Below are positions 1 through 8,013 of a DNA stretch of 52,389 nucleotides, one piece after another. The notes beneath the pieces are model-generated. The model saw only the letters and a program-made list of their open reading frames with translations, was not told the DNA's origin and ran no database searches. Position 1 is the stretch's first letter, and the number at the start of each line of letters is the position of its first letter. This DNA comes from Enterococcus plantarum (GTDB lineage: Bacteria > Bacillota > Bacilli > Lactobacillales > Enterococcaceae). Position numbers and translations under genes: made by a program. The stretch spans positions 1-52,389 of the forward strand of contig NZ_MIKA01000014.1 in the NCBI RefSeq assembly GCF_001730295.1, given 5' to 3'.

Positions 1-94
1 GTTTTTTTCCTTCAGCAGAACGAATAATACACGCAACAATTACTTTTTGATGGATGTCTAATCCAGCACAACAAGAACGAAGTACATCTTCCAT
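1..94 (-). CDS. IS110-family transposase, N-terminal 31 codons (partial)
   Basis: The reading frame opens with an ATG at 94-92 behind a strong AAGGAGG ribosome binding site and runs off the window. The visible residues include GLDIHQKVIVACII, which matches the start of the RuvC-like DEDD domain of IS110 transposases, with the first catalytic Asp in GLDIH. IS110 enzymes recombine DNA guided by a bridge RNA made from the element's own non-coding end, and the leader here (95-370) is long enough for that. An in-frame TTG two codons upstream is a possible alternative start but sits too close to the binding site. The gene is identical over 94 bases to the copy at the right edge. Confidence 0.8.
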   Translation of the reverse strand, partial: MEDVLRSCCAGLDIHQKVIVACIIRSAEGKK

Positions 95-133
95 TTTCAA
101 CATTCCTCCTTGAAAAAAAGTACAGAAGAGGCT

Positions 134-359
134 ATTCTACTTATAGAAACAATTTATTTTTATACGCAGGTTCTACGACCTAATGATTGGTGCAAATAAG
201 TAGAATGATCTAGTTTGTCCCTCAAGGTTACTTGGAGAAGAACCTCAATAAGCGATCGACCTACAAGCCACTTCTGTCATCTCTAGTATGACAGGAAATA
301 GCCTGTAGGTCGATCACTTTATTTTCATTCTGTTTGGTGAGGGCGGTAGCCCTCATGAG
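134..359 (-). ncRNA. Candidate IS110 bridge RNA (left copy)
   Basis: This is the mirror image of 52031-52256. It folds into a short 5' hairpin, a long 16-bp stem with a 9/8-nt internal loop and an inner 7-bp stem, and a third 11-bp stem enclosing a large loop. That is the general plan of IS110 bridge RNAs (5' stem-loop, then two binding loops). The family assignment follows from position and fold; the exact ends are guesses. Confidence 0.5.
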
Positions 360-387
360 TGTTTGTCCCACACCCCTCTTTTTGATG

Positions 388-1575
388 TTATTGTGTTAAT
401 TCCAATAACTTGCTCTTTAAATCTTCTTCCATATGCCCCAACTCGATTTCAGCAGCACGACGTTTTTCTTTTCCTTCTTGCTGAATCCGTAAAGTCTCTT
501 GGATCGTTTCAACTAAATCATTTTGCGTTTTTTGTAATGTATCGATATCAACGATTCCGCGTTCATTTTCTTTCGCTGTCTCGATTGCAGAAATTTTAAG
601 CATCTCAGAATTTTTCTTCAAGAGATCATTTGTAGTCTCAGAAACTTGACGTTGTGCTGTGACTGCTTCTTTTTGACGTAACAGTGTCAACGCGATCACC
701 ACTTGGTTTTTCCAAAGCGGGATGGCAGTGTTGATAGAAGCTTGAATTTTTTCTGCTAAAGCCTGATTCGTATTTTGAATCAAACGTATTTGAGGTGCTT
801 GTTGAATCGTGATTTGACGAGCCAAACGTAAATCGTGGGTTCGCTTATCTAAACGATCCAAAAATTGTGTATAATCGTTAGCGATTTGAACATCCATTTG
901 ATCACCGGATTCTTCTGCTTTTTTCATCGCTTCCGGAATGATCGTAGTTTGTAACTCTTCCATCTTCAACTCACCAGCTGCGATGTAAATGTTCAATGCG
1001 TCAAAATAATCTTTATTTTTATTGTACAATTGATCAAGCATTAAATTATCTTTCAAGAGACCATTTTTTTCGTGCTCTAATTTAATCGAAATTTTATCGA
1101 TTTGAGCACCGATTTTTTGGTATTTCGCAGTGATTTCAAAAACGGATTTTTTTACTTTACCAAGCATTTTTGAAAAGAAATTCCCTTCACCAGCTCTAAG
1201 CTGATCAGGATTGGCTTCACTTAGACGAAACATCAAGTCAGTTAAAGAATCACCGACTGGACCAATATCTTGTGCTTGAACATGATTTAACATTGATTGC
1301 GAAAATTCACTTAATTTGGTTTGTGCTGCAGAGCCGTAAGTGATGACAGCTTGAGAGTCTTGAACATCTATTTTTGAAGCCAGTTCTCTCGCTTGTGCTT
1401 GTCTGTCTGCAGGCAATTTATCGACTAAACGAGTGGCAACTTGTTGATCGTTCAAAGCAGAAATTTCACTTTGCTGTGTAGTTGTTAACGAATCAACAGG
1501 TGTTGAAAATGGGTTATTTAATAGATCATCCAGTGTATCATTAACTGGTGTGATGTCTTTTGGGTTATTTTCCAT
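388..1575 (-). CDS. telA: TelA-family toxic anion / cell-envelope stress resistance protein
   Basis: The 395-residue soluble protein is rich in predicted coiled coil and resembles TelA/KlaB/YceH proteins over its full length. The family is named for tellurite resistance; in Firmicutes such proteins are linked to tolerance of cell-wall-active compounds, but the biochemical activity is unknown. Two adjacent ATG codons exist; the second (1575) is 7 bases from the AGGAGG site and the first (1578) only 4, so I use the second. It lies downstream of xpaC on the same strand with a 144-base gap, the usual xpaC-telA pairing. The IS110 copy begins 17 bases after its stop, where a terminator would be expected, so its 3' untranslated region has probably been altered. 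Confidence 0.85.
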   Translation of the reverse strand: MENNPKDITPVNDTLDDLLNNPFSTPVDSLTTTQQSEISALNDQQVATRLVDKLPADRQAQARELASKIDVQDSQAVITYGSAAQTKLSEFSQSMLNHVQAQDIGPVGDSLTDLMFRLSEANPDQLRAGEGNFFSKMLGKVKKSVFEITAKYQKIGAQIDKISIKLEHEKNGLLKDNLMLDQLYNKNKDYFDALNIYIAAGELKMEELQTTIIPEAMKKAEESGDQMDVQIANDYTQFLDRLDKRTHDLRLARQITIQQAPQIRLIQNTNQALAEKIQASINTAIPLWKNQVVIALTLLRQKEAVTAQRQVSETTNDLLKKNSEMLKISAIETAKENERGIVDIDTLQKTQNDLVETIQETLRIQQEGKEKRRAAEIELGHMEEDLKSKLLELTQ

Positions 1576-1722
1576 CATGATTCCTCCTAAATTTAAAAGA
1601 TGAATGGATTAACTAATATTAAAAGTATAGCGTACCTATTTAGGATTAAGAGCAAAATGATACAACATTCTAGTTTGTTCTATTTTTACTAAAGTTCCTA
1701 TTATTTACTAGGTTCAAGGTAA

Positions 1723-2388
1723 CTATTTCTGATTATCAGTACGTTCATTATCTCTGTTTAAGCTGTTTTTAGCAAGAGAAATCTCTACATCTAAGTCTTC
1801 TAAATCTTCTGCTACAAATTGCTCATAATCTTTTTTAATCAGCTTTGAAACTTGATCAATGATTTGGGCACTTTCTTCCAATTTTTCGTATGTTTGTTTC
1901 GTTTTGATTTCATGATTATCAATTTCTAAATACTTTCCAGTTAAATCGACTAAATTAGGTAAGTGCGTATAAAGAAAGTGATTCGCTAAGTGTAATTTCT
2001 TTGGATCTTTGACTAATTCTTTAAACAAGGCTTTTGATACTCGTAAAGTATCGTTACGTAAGTCGATTGCTCTTAATTTAGTAGAAGCATTCATATTTTC
2101 TTGCAACTGAATGATTTTTTTTTTCGTAGTGTTCATCGTATCTCGGAAGAAGACGATTTCTTGGTTCGTCATGCCGAGTGTTTCATAGTGTTCTTCTTTA
2201 GACTTGGTAAGAGTAGGCAATTGTTCTTCTTTTTTTCCAGACTTTTTCTTTGATCCAGTAAAAAGTAAGACGATAAGAAGTAAAAAAACGACCGCCACCA
2301 CTGGTACGTGAATACCTGTAATAAAACGCAGAATGAAACCTGCTAAAATCAAATAAGCAATTATTTGGATAAATTTTCCTTTTCTCAT
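1723..2388 (-). CDS. xpaC: XpaC-like membrane protein
   Basis: The 221-residue protein has two hydrophobic segments at about residues 7-25 and 27-43, separated by one residue, then a Lys-rich linker and a long helical, charged C-terminal domain. That layout and its place directly upstream of telA match XpaC, annotated as a 5-bromo-4-chloroindolyl phosphate hydrolysis protein although no true phosphatase motif is visible. The ATG is well placed behind a GGAGGG site. A likely role is in envelope stress together with TelA, inferred only from pairing. A TGC-TAAAAT extended -10 element on the minus strand near 2447-2455 could drive both genes. Confidence 0.75.
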   Translation of the reverse strand: MRKGKFIQIIAYLILAGFILRFITGIHVPVVAVVFLLLIVLLFTGSKKKSGKKEEQLPTLTKSKEEHYETLGMTNQEIVFFRDTMNTTKKKIIQLQENMNASTKLRAIDLRNDTLRVSKALFKELVKDPKKLHLANHFLYTHLPNLVDLTGKYLEIDNHEIKTKQTYEKLEESAQIIDQVSKLIKKDYEQFVAEDLEDLDVEISLAKNSLNRDNERTDNQK

Positions 2389-2446
2389 TTAAATTCCCTC
2401 CAATCATTTATTTCCTCGAAAGGTACTATCCTTCGCTATATAAGCT

Positions 2447-2455
2447 ATTTTAGCA
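2447..2455 (-). promoter_or_regulatory. Possible extended -10 promoter for xpaC-telA
   Basis: On the minus strand the sequence reads TGCTAAAAT, an extended -10 element about 60 bases before the xpaC start. No convincing -35 box is visible. Confidence 0.35.
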
Positions 2456-2663
2456 CATTCTAGACCAGAAAGAATATCAGTCCAAAGGTTGATTTTAATT
2501 ATTTAGAGAAAATGTAAGGAATACCTAGGGAAAATCCCTTTTTTTCCTACTTTAGATGTAGGCTGAATAAATCAGTTCACAAAAAAGTCAAAAAGAATTT
2601 TAAGAAAAATAGAGTGTCGTGAGGTATAATAGAAGATAATGATTAGGAAAAAGGAGAAATCTT

Positions 2664-3347
2664 GTGAAAAAATATAAAATCATTACCATATTGTTAGTTG
2701 GATTAATAATTTCAGGTTGTTCTGGGCGTAAAGTTGTAGAAGATTTTGACGATGATGACGTTTATATAGAGGAAAGTAGTTCTAGCGTAGAAGAATCAAG
2801 TTCATATGGAGATGATGAAGTATTTTATGAACCTAGAGATACCTCTTCGACAAATGATTCAATGGATGAAAATAAAGCAGCTACCGAAGAAACCAAAGAG
2901 CCAGCTAAGGGTAAGGTAGAAGTAATTAAAACAAAAAATGGGCATTTCAAAGTAGAGCTTACAGATGGTTGGCAGTCAGTTGAAGCGAAAGAATTAAGTG
3001 ACAATGCGGATGTTAGTTTAAAGAATGCCTCAAATGAAGAATATTATATGGTTTTAAGTGAAGCTAAAAAAGACTTTGAAAGCTTTGATGCATTCAAGAG
3101 CTCTGTTGATTTGTCTGACCTAGGGGAAAGAACAGATGAAAAGAAAGAATCTATCAAGTACAATGGTTTAAAAGGAGAGCGCCGGACGTTTACTGCGAGT
3201 AAAGAGGGTGTGGACGTTTATTATACGTATGATTTGATGGAAAGTAAGGATCATTTTTTACAATGCATCAGCTGGACATTAGCAGATCAAAAAGAGAGTA
3301 ATAAAGCTGATTTGATCAACATTATGAACTCACTAGCTGAATTATAA
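2664..3347 (+). CDS. Secreted lipoprotein, unknown function
   Basis: The 227-residue protein starts at a GTG 7 bases behind AAGGAG. It has a classic lipoprotein signal: KK near the start, a hydrophobic core, and ISGC with the lipidated Cys at residue 19. Residues 20-75 are a low-complexity linker rich in Asp, Glu and Ser, probably spanning the wall. The C-terminal domain (about 95-227) is a mixed alpha/beta domain ending in DLINIMNSL, like PsbP/DUF-type domains of Gram-positive lipoproteins, but I cannot assign a function. It is transcribed alone, with a TATAAT at 2625-2630 and a strong terminator at 3395-3440. Confidence 0.8.
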   Translation: MKKYKIITILLVGLIISGCSGRKVVEDFDDDDVYIEESSSSVEESSSYGDDEVFYEPRDTSSTNDSMDENKAATEETKEPAKGKVEVIKTKNGHFKVELTDGWQSVEAKELSDNADVSLKNASNEEYYMVLSEAKKDFESFDAFKSSVDLSDLGERTDEKKESIKYNGLKGERRTFTASKEGVDVYYTYDLMESKDHFLQCISWTLADQKESNKADLINIMNSLAEL

Positions 3348-3394
3348 AAATAGTTGAATAAAGCAACACTAATTAATGGGATTAAAATGATGAG

Positions 3395-3440
3395 AGGTGA
3401 AGTAGGACTAGTTGTTATCTAGTTTAGCTTCACCTTTTTT
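3395..3440 (+). terminator. Rho-independent terminator after the lipoprotein gene
   Basis: The arms AGGTGAAG and CTTCACCT enclose an inner ACTAG/CTAGT stem and are followed by a T run. Confidence 0.8.
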
Positions 3441-3654
3441 AGGTTATTATTGGATGAGACTGTACCCATTTTAATTTACTGGTATAATTAGAGGAGACAA
3501 AAAGAGGCTTAAAATGTTTAATTAATTGTTAATAAATACAGGCAACATCGTAAAAATAGCTGTTTGTAGCGAAGAAAGGATTCACAAAAAGAACGATAAG
3601 TGATAAAATTTCAAAATTAAGGTATTATATCCATAGAAAGATTGGTGAACTTGC

Positions 3655-4239
3655 ATGATGAATTTTGAAGACTTTGAAGAAAAGACGATTTCAAGAAAAG
3701 AGATATTCAAGGGACATATGATTGATGTTGTTTTGGATGAAGTACGCTTGCCAAATGGAGAGACAAGTAGACGTGAATTAGTTTTTCATCCAGGAGCAGT
3801 TGCAGTCATTCCTATTACAGCAGACAATAAGATGATTATGGTGAAGCAATTTAGAAAACCAATGGAAAAAGTTCTTTTAGAAATTCCAGCTGGGAAAATC
3901 GATCCTGGTGAACATGATCATCCAAAAGATACTGCTGAAAGAGAATTAGAAGAGGAAACAGGCTTTCGAGCGAATATGTTTACTTTTGTAACGTCTATGT
4001 ATGTTTCTCCTGGATTCGCTAACGAGCTCCTTCATATTTATTATGCCGAAGATTTAGAAAAAGTTCCTAATCCTCGTCCTCAAGATGATGACGAAATTTT
4101 AGAATTATATACATTAACATTAGAAGAAGCAAAAGCAGAAATAGCTAGCGGACTCATCTGTGATGCAAAAACGATTTTCGCCGTGCAATACTGGGAACTG
4201 CAGCAATTAAAAACGCTGCTTAAGGAGGATAAACGATGA
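3655..4239 (+). CDS. nudF: ADP-ribose pyrophosphatase (Nudix hydrolase)
   Basis: The 194-residue protein hydrolyses ADP-ribose to AMP and ribose-5-phosphate, judged from close similarity to NudF/YqkG proteins. The Nudix box runs from GKIDPGE to RELEEETGF around residues 81-105. The spacing between its first Glu and the REL segment is two residues longer (HDHPKDTAE) than in the textbook signature. Downstream, PxPQDDDEI fits the ADP-ribose branch. Two adjacent ATGs exist at 3655 and 3658, and the GGTGA site is weak. The stop codon overlaps the start of the next gene by four bases, so nudF heads an operon with the small membrane protein, mtnN and probably the nicotinamidase gene. Confidence 0.88.
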   Translation: MMNFEDFEEKTISRKEIFKGHMIDVVLDEVRLPNGETSRRELVFHPGAVAVIPITADNKMIMVKQFRKPMEKVLLEIPAGKIDPGEHDHPKDTAERELEEETGFRANMFTFVTSMYVSPGFANELLHIYYAEDLEKVPNPRPQDDDEILELYTLTLEEAKAEIASGLICDAKTIFAVQYWELQQLKTLLKEDKR

Positions 4240-4532
4240 GTAAAGGTCCGCTGGTCACTCGGACAGAATTACGGAGACGAAAAGAAGAAGCTGACAAAGA
4301 AGCGCAAAAATTATTTGAGCAAGAACAAAAAGAAGCTGATAAAGAGTACCGTAAAAAAGAAAAAGAAATTTCTAGTTTTTATCGAAAAGAACACAAGAAG
4401 CAAAAAGAAATTACAAAATCACGTTCAAATGAGCAAACAAAAATCCGTGAACGCAGCAATACGTTAACGAAAGCGATTGTTGTTGTAGCAATTTTGTTGG
4501 CCATTGTAATATTTATAGTATTGAATTTATAG
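4236..4532 (+). CDS. Small tail-anchored membrane protein, conserved hypothetical
   Basis: The 98-residue protein has a highly charged Lys/Glu coiled-coil region (about residues 9-72) followed by one hydrophobic segment (about 77-97) at the very C terminus, so it is probably tail-anchored with the coil in the cytoplasm. The start overlaps the nudF stop (ATGA) and has a good AAGGAGG site. Small proteins like this occur between nudF and mtnN in related lactic bacteria, but the function is unknown. The tight packing suggests translational coupling. Confidence 0.75.
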   Translation: MSKGPLVTRTELRRRKEEADKEAQKLFEQEQKEADKEYRKKEKEISSFYRKEHKKQKEITKSRSNEQTKIRERSNTLTKAIVVVAILLAIVIFIVLNL

Positions 4533-4548
4533 AAAAGAGGAAGTCACA

Positions 4549-5241
4549 ATGAAAATTGGAATTATCGGTGCAATGGATCAAGAAGTAAAAAGATTAAAAG
4601 AAGCTTTGTCTGATACTCAATCTTGGGAACGAGCTGGGGCAGTTTTTGTTTCAGGTTCTTTAGGGCGTCATGAAGTGATTGTGGTCCGTTCAGGAATTGG
4701 TAAAGTCTTGTCTGCCGTTACAACTGCTTTGTTGATTCATCAATATGGTGTGAATATGGTAATCAACACTGGATCAGCCGGTGGCATTGGGCAAGGCTTA
4801 TCAGTAGGAGACTTAGTGATTGCTGATAAATTAGCTTATTTTGATGTAGATGTTACTGGATTTGGGTATCAACCTGGACAATTACCAGGCATGCCGTTGT
4901 ATTATGAATCAAGCGACTATTTAAAAATCGAAATGAAAAAAGCTGCTGAGAAAACGGGTATGTCTATTCATAATGGGTTGATCGTAACAGGAGATTCTTT
5001 TGTCAATGATCAGAAAAAAGTGAAAGAAATCATTGCCGAATTTCCAGAAGCATTGGCTTGTGAAATGGAAGGTGCGGCAATTGCTCAAGCAGCAGCGCAA
5101 TTCAATATTCCATTTCTAGTTGTCAGAGCAATTAGTGATACAGCTGATAATGAAGCATCTCAAACCTTTGATGAGTTTATCGAAGAAGCAGGAGAAAAAT
5201 CGGCACAAATGGTAATTAATTTTGTGGAGCAGCTTGTTTAA
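4549..5241 (+). CDS. mtnN: 5'-methylthioadenosine / S-adenosylhomocysteine nucleosidase
   Basis: The 230-residue enzyme cleaves adenine from S-adenosylhomocysteine and methylthioadenosine, feeding the methyl cycle and autoinducer-2 formation through LuxS. The N terminus MKIGIIGAMDQEV carries the catalytic Glu12, MEGAAIAQ carries the ribose-binding Glu, and SDTADNEA carries the catalytic Asp; length is normal for the family. The start is 16 bases after the small membrane gene, behind AAAGAGGAAG. It is the third gene of the nudF operon. Confidence 0.95.
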   Translation: MKIGIIGAMDQEVKRLKEALSDTQSWERAGAVFVSGSLGRHEVIVVRSGIGKVLSAVTTALLIHQYGVNMVINTGSAGGIGQGLSVGDLVIADKLAYFDVDVTGFGYQPGQLPGMPLYYESSDYLKIEMKKAAEKTGMSIHNGLIVTGDSFVNDQKKVKEIIAEFPEALACEMEGAAIAQAAAQFNIPFLVVRAISDTADNEASQTFDEFIEEAGEKSAQMVINFVEQLV

Positions 5242-5271
5242 TTTAAGGTGCTTTTAAGTGGAGGACCAAGT

Positions 5272-5820
5272 ATGAAAGCGTTGATCTCGATTGATTATAC
5301 AAATGATTTTGTTGCAACAGAAGGTGCTTTAACTACAGGGAGTGCAGGTCAAGCAATCGAGCAAGCTGTAGTTGAGGTAACGAAGATATTCACGAAGAAT
5401 AATGACTTTGTAGTCTATGCAATTGACCGCCATGAACAACAGGATCAATATCATCCGGAGAATACACTGTTTCCACCTCATAATATTGCTGGTACAACTG
5501 GGCGAAAGCTTTACGGAGAACTTGCGGATTTTTATGAGAAGACATGTGAACAACCTAATGTTTATTGGATCGATAAGCGCCATTATTCAGCTTTTAGTGG
5601 GACAGATTTAGATATTCGTCTTCGTGAAAGAAACATTACAGAGGTTCATTTAATCGGAGTTTGTACGGATATTTGCGTGTTGCATACTGCTGTGGATGCC
5701 TATAATTTAGGATATAAAATCGTCATTCAGAAACATGCGGTTGCGAGTTTTGATCCAGTTGGACATGAGTGGGCATTGAACCATTTCCAACAAACGCTAG
5801 GAGCAGAAATAATTGAATAA
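5272..5820 (+). CDS. pncA: Nicotinamidase / isochorismatase-family hydrolase
   Basis: The 182-residue protein belongs to the cysteine hydrolase fold that includes PncA, which deamidates nicotinamide to nicotinate for NAD recycling. The triad is visible: Asp8 in SIDYTNDF, Lys near 101 in DKRHYSAF and Cys near 135 in CTDICV; the His and Asp metal ligands in the AIDRHEQQD region also fit PncA. I start at the ATG at 5272 because GGAGG lies at 5260-5264; an upstream in-frame start at 5248 would put that site inside the gene. It follows mtnN by 30 bases and is probably co-transcribed, ending at the hairpin at 5869. Confidence 0.82.
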   Translation: MKALISIDYTNDFVATEGALTTGSAGQAIEQAVVEVTKIFTKNNDFVVYAIDRHEQQDQYHPENTLFPPHNIAGTTGRKLYGELADFYEKTCEQPNVYWIDKRHYSAFSGTDLDIRLRERNITEVHLIGVCTDICVLHTAVDAYNLGYKIVIQKHAVASFDPVGHEWALNHFQQTLGAEIIE

Positions 5821-5837
5821 ATGTGAAGGAATTTCTA

Positions 5838-5908
5838 TTGCTCCCAGTGTTTGTCAGGCTTTCTTAGAAGTGTGGTGTGACTATTAGAGTCACACCACAC
5901 TCCTTTTT
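5838..5908 (+). repeat. Degenerate copy (right half) of dispersed intergenic repeat, acting as terminator
   Basis: The block shares TTGCTCC, CTTAG and the GGTGTGAC-loop-GAGTCA core with the repeat copy at 44661-44739. It carries a 13-bp perfect hairpin (5869-5881 with 5889-5901) followed by a short T run, so it doubles as the terminator of the nudF-pncA operon. Confidence 0.6.
5869..5908 (+). terminator. Rho-independent terminator of the nudF-mtnN-pncA operon
   Basis: A perfect 13-bp stem (AGTGTGGTGTGAC) with a 7-nt loop is followed by TTTTT. Confidence 0.85.
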
Positions 5909-5998
5909 GTATAAAATAGCTTAAAAGCGTCACTATTTTTGTGTTAAGTAGACAATCAAGTTATATTAGTAAAAGTATGTTATTTTTTGTAGCATGAG

Positions 5999-6295
5999 TT
6001 AAAAGAATGGACCGGATCTTTTATCACATCCAGCGGCATCTTTCTCTTTTAAATAAGCAATTTTGTGTCTTCTTGTCAGTTTTTTAAACGCATATTCTGC
6101 TTTTGTAGCGTCACTACGGCTACTGAATTTTTCAACATGAATCATTTTAGCAGGTAATCTAGAAGGGAGTCGGGTGTATTTTGCACCAGTTCCACTATTA
6201 TGTTCTTTTAAACGTCGAGCAGGGTCTGTTGTATACCCACCATAAAAAGTATCATCTTTACAGTGAAGTACATAAAAATAGTGATCAGTCTCCAT
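5999..6295 (-). CDS. GIY-YIG nuclease-fold protein (YazA/UPF0213 type)
   Basis: The 98-residue protein consists only of a GIY-YIG domain. The two signature strands appear as FYVLHCKDD and TFYGGYT, followed by the conserved Arg in DPARRLKEHNSG and a Glu in KAEYAFKKL. In Bacillus the equivalent gene (yazA) lies next to the trmN6 homologue, and here it overlaps trmN6 by 11 bases, so the pair is translationally coupled. The physiological substrate of this branch is not established. The start ATG lies inside the end of trmN6. Confidence 0.85.
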   Translation of the reverse strand: METDHYFYVLHCKDDTFYGGYTTDPARRLKEHNSGTGAKYTRLPSRLPAKMIHVEKFSSRSDATKAEYAFKKLTRRHKIAYLKEKDAAGCDKRSGPFF

Positions 6296-7019
6296 ACAAC
6301 ATCGCCTTCATTTCTGGTAGGTAATTATTTTGTTCGTCATACGTGAATAAGGGTGGTAAAACTCGAAAGCCATCTTTTTTCCCTTGTTTGATGCCTTCAA
6401 TCAATAATGTATTTGCTTCTTTTCCAACTTTAGGATAAACAAAGCGAACTCGTTTAGGAGCAATATTTGCTGATTCCATGGCATGTAATATATCTAAAAA
6501 ACGATCGGGGCGATGCACCATTGCTAGACGTCCAGTTGTTTTTAAAAGCTTTGCCGATACATCGATCACTTCTGTTAATGTTGTATGGATCTCATGGCGG
6601 GCAATTGCTAGGTGAGGATTCGGATTTTTTTGACTGGTTGGTAGTTCTTTAAAATAGGGCGGATTACATAAAACCAAATCCACTGAGTCGGGTTTAACTA
6701 CAGATGTCGCGTTTTTTAAACCTAATTCGAACATAGTCATTTGTTCTGCTAATTGATTTAGTTGAATGCTTCTTTTTCCCATATCTGCTAAACGGTGTTG
6801 TAATTCGATTTGTATGATTTGAGCTTTTGTTTTACGGCTGGCAAATAAACCAACAGCACCATTTCCAGCACAAAGGTCAACAATTTTACCGTTTTTTGGA
6901 AAAGAAGGAAAATTTGCTAGTAAGACAGCATCTATTGAAAAAGAAAACACTTCTTTACTTTGAATGATTTGAATATCATCTGCAAATAACTGATCGATTC
7001 TCTCTCCTGGTAATAACAT
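6285..7019 (-). CDS. trmN6: tRNA1(Val) (adenine37-N6)-methyltransferase-like protein
   Basis: The 244-residue class I SAM-dependent methyltransferase has DLCAGNGAVGLFAS as the SAM-binding loop and CNPPYFK as the catalytic (N/D)PPY motif for methylation of an exocyclic adenine amine. It matches YabB/YfiC proteins, which modify A37 of tRNA-Val. The ATG at 7019 has GAAGGG upstream. The GIY-YIG gene follows with an 11-base overlap. Confidence 0.85.
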   Translation of the reverse strand: MLLPGERIDQLFADDIQIIQSKEVFSFSIDAVLLANFPSFPKNGKIVDLCAGNGAVGLFASRKTKAQIIQIELQHRLADMGKRSIQLNQLAEQMTMFELGLKNATSVVKPDSVDLVLCNPPYFKELPTSQKNPNPHLAIARHEIHTTLTEVIDVSAKLLKTTGRLAMVHRPDRFLDILHAMESANIAPKRVRFVYPKVGKEANTLLIEGIKQGKKDGFRVLPPLFTYDEQNNYLPEMKAMLYGD

Positions 7020-7175
7020 ATATAATCCCTTCCTTTATTTTTATTCAGTTTAACATTATTTCCGAAGGGATTGTTTCTCCTCCCGGGAATCAGCCTTCCT
7101 AAGCTCTTTGATGGAACGTAAGGTATCCTTATATTATACTACGATTAAGAGAGAGAAGAAACCTGTGAAAAAGAC

Positions 7176-7204
7176 TTGTCAAATGCGTTCGTTTTCGGCA
7201 TACT
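7176..7204 (+). promoter_or_regulatory. Candidate sigma-A promoter for plsC
   Basis: TTGTCA at 7176-7181 and CATACT at 7199-7204 are 17 bases apart and lie 30 bases before the gene. Confidence 0.45.
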
Positions 7205-7234
7205 TATAGCTAGTGAAAAGAAAGGAAGAAAGAC

Positions 7235-7855
7235 ATGTTTTTTACATTTATGCGTGGCGTTGTCCGGGTTGTTTTATTCATTATAAACGGCAATGCACAC
7301 TATGAAAAGAAAGACCGCATTCCTCAAAATGAAAATTATATTTTAGTTGCCCCTCATAGAACGTGGTGGGAGCCTTTATATTTAGCTGTCGGGGGATCAC
7401 CCAAAAAGTTTAGTTTTATGGCGAAAAAAGAATTATTCAAAAATCCTTTCCTACGTTTCATTTTGAAACACGCCAATGCTTTTCCTGTTGATCGAGAAAA
7501 ACCAGGACCAAGTGCTATCAAGACACCTGTAAAAACATTGAAAAGCACAGATTTAAGCTTGGTGATGTTTCCTAGTGGAACACGTCATTCATCTGAGTTA
7601 AAAGGTGGCGTAGCACTGATTGCAAAAATGGCTAAAGTGAAGATCGTTCCAGCTGTTTATCAAGGCCCGTTATCGTTGAAAGACTTATTTAAACGCCGTC
7701 GAGTGACCGTTCGCTTTGGAGAACCAATCGATGTTAGTGACATTGCAAAAATGGATAAAGAAGGAATTGCTGAGGTTGAGCGTAGATTACAAACAAGCTT
7801 TGACAGTTTAGATCAAGAAATCGACCCTAATTTTAACTATGAAGTGAAGAAATAG
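7235..7855 (+). CDS. plsC: 1-acyl-sn-glycerol-3-phosphate acyltransferase (PlsC family)
   Basis: The 206-residue protein should acylate lysophosphatidate to phosphatidate at the membrane in phospholipid synthesis. The N-terminal hydrophobic stretch (residues 1-17) could be the membrane anchor. Motif I reads HRTWWE, an HX4E where most of the family has HX4D. Motif III reads FPSGTR instead of FPEGTR, and motif IV is present as IVPAVYQG. It is monocistronic, with GAAAGGAAG before the ATG. The active-site variations could mean a distinct lineage or altered acyl-donor use; they do not by themselves imply inactivity. Confidence 0.78.
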   Translation: MFFTFMRGVVRVVLFIINGNAHYEKKDRIPQNENYILVAPHRTWWEPLYLAVGGSPKKFSFMAKKELFKNPFLRFILKHANAFPVDREKPGPSAIKTPVKTLKSTDLSLVMFPSGTRHSSELKGGVALIAKMAKVKIVPAVYQGPLSLKDLFKRRRVTVRFGEPIDVSDIAKMDKEGIAEVERRLQTSFDSLDQEIDPNFNYEVKK

Positions 7856-7973
7856 CAGATAGTGTTGCATTTTAAAAATTTTGAGCTTGAGTATGACTTT
7901 AAGAGTTGTATTTCAGGCTTTTTTCACTTTCAATAAATTCTATACGTTTGAACAATATATTTTTCCGTAAATT

Positions 7974-7982
7974 TGGTATAAT
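7974..7982 (+). promoter_or_regulatory. Extended -10 promoter for sbcD-sbcC
   Basis: TGGTATAAT matches an extended -10 element 31 bases before the sbcD start. The -35 region is poor. Confidence 0.5.
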
Positions 7983-8013
7983 AGTAAGAAGGACTTTTTT
8001 AGGTGGTGGAAAC

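Larger units (their letters stand above)
1..370 (-). mobile_element. IS110-family element, left copy (5' part only)
   Basis: These bases are an exact reverse complement of 52020-52389. They contain the start of an IS110-type transposase gene reading leftward out of the window, plus its long upstream leader. Identity with the other copy stops abruptly at base 370, 17 bases before the telA stop codon. The rest of the element, including its other end, lies outside the window. Confidence 0.8.

Noticed and set aside
363-599. 78-residue plus-strand frame over the left IS junction and telA
   Set aside because: It is antisense to telA and begins in the IS repeat, with no ribosome binding site.
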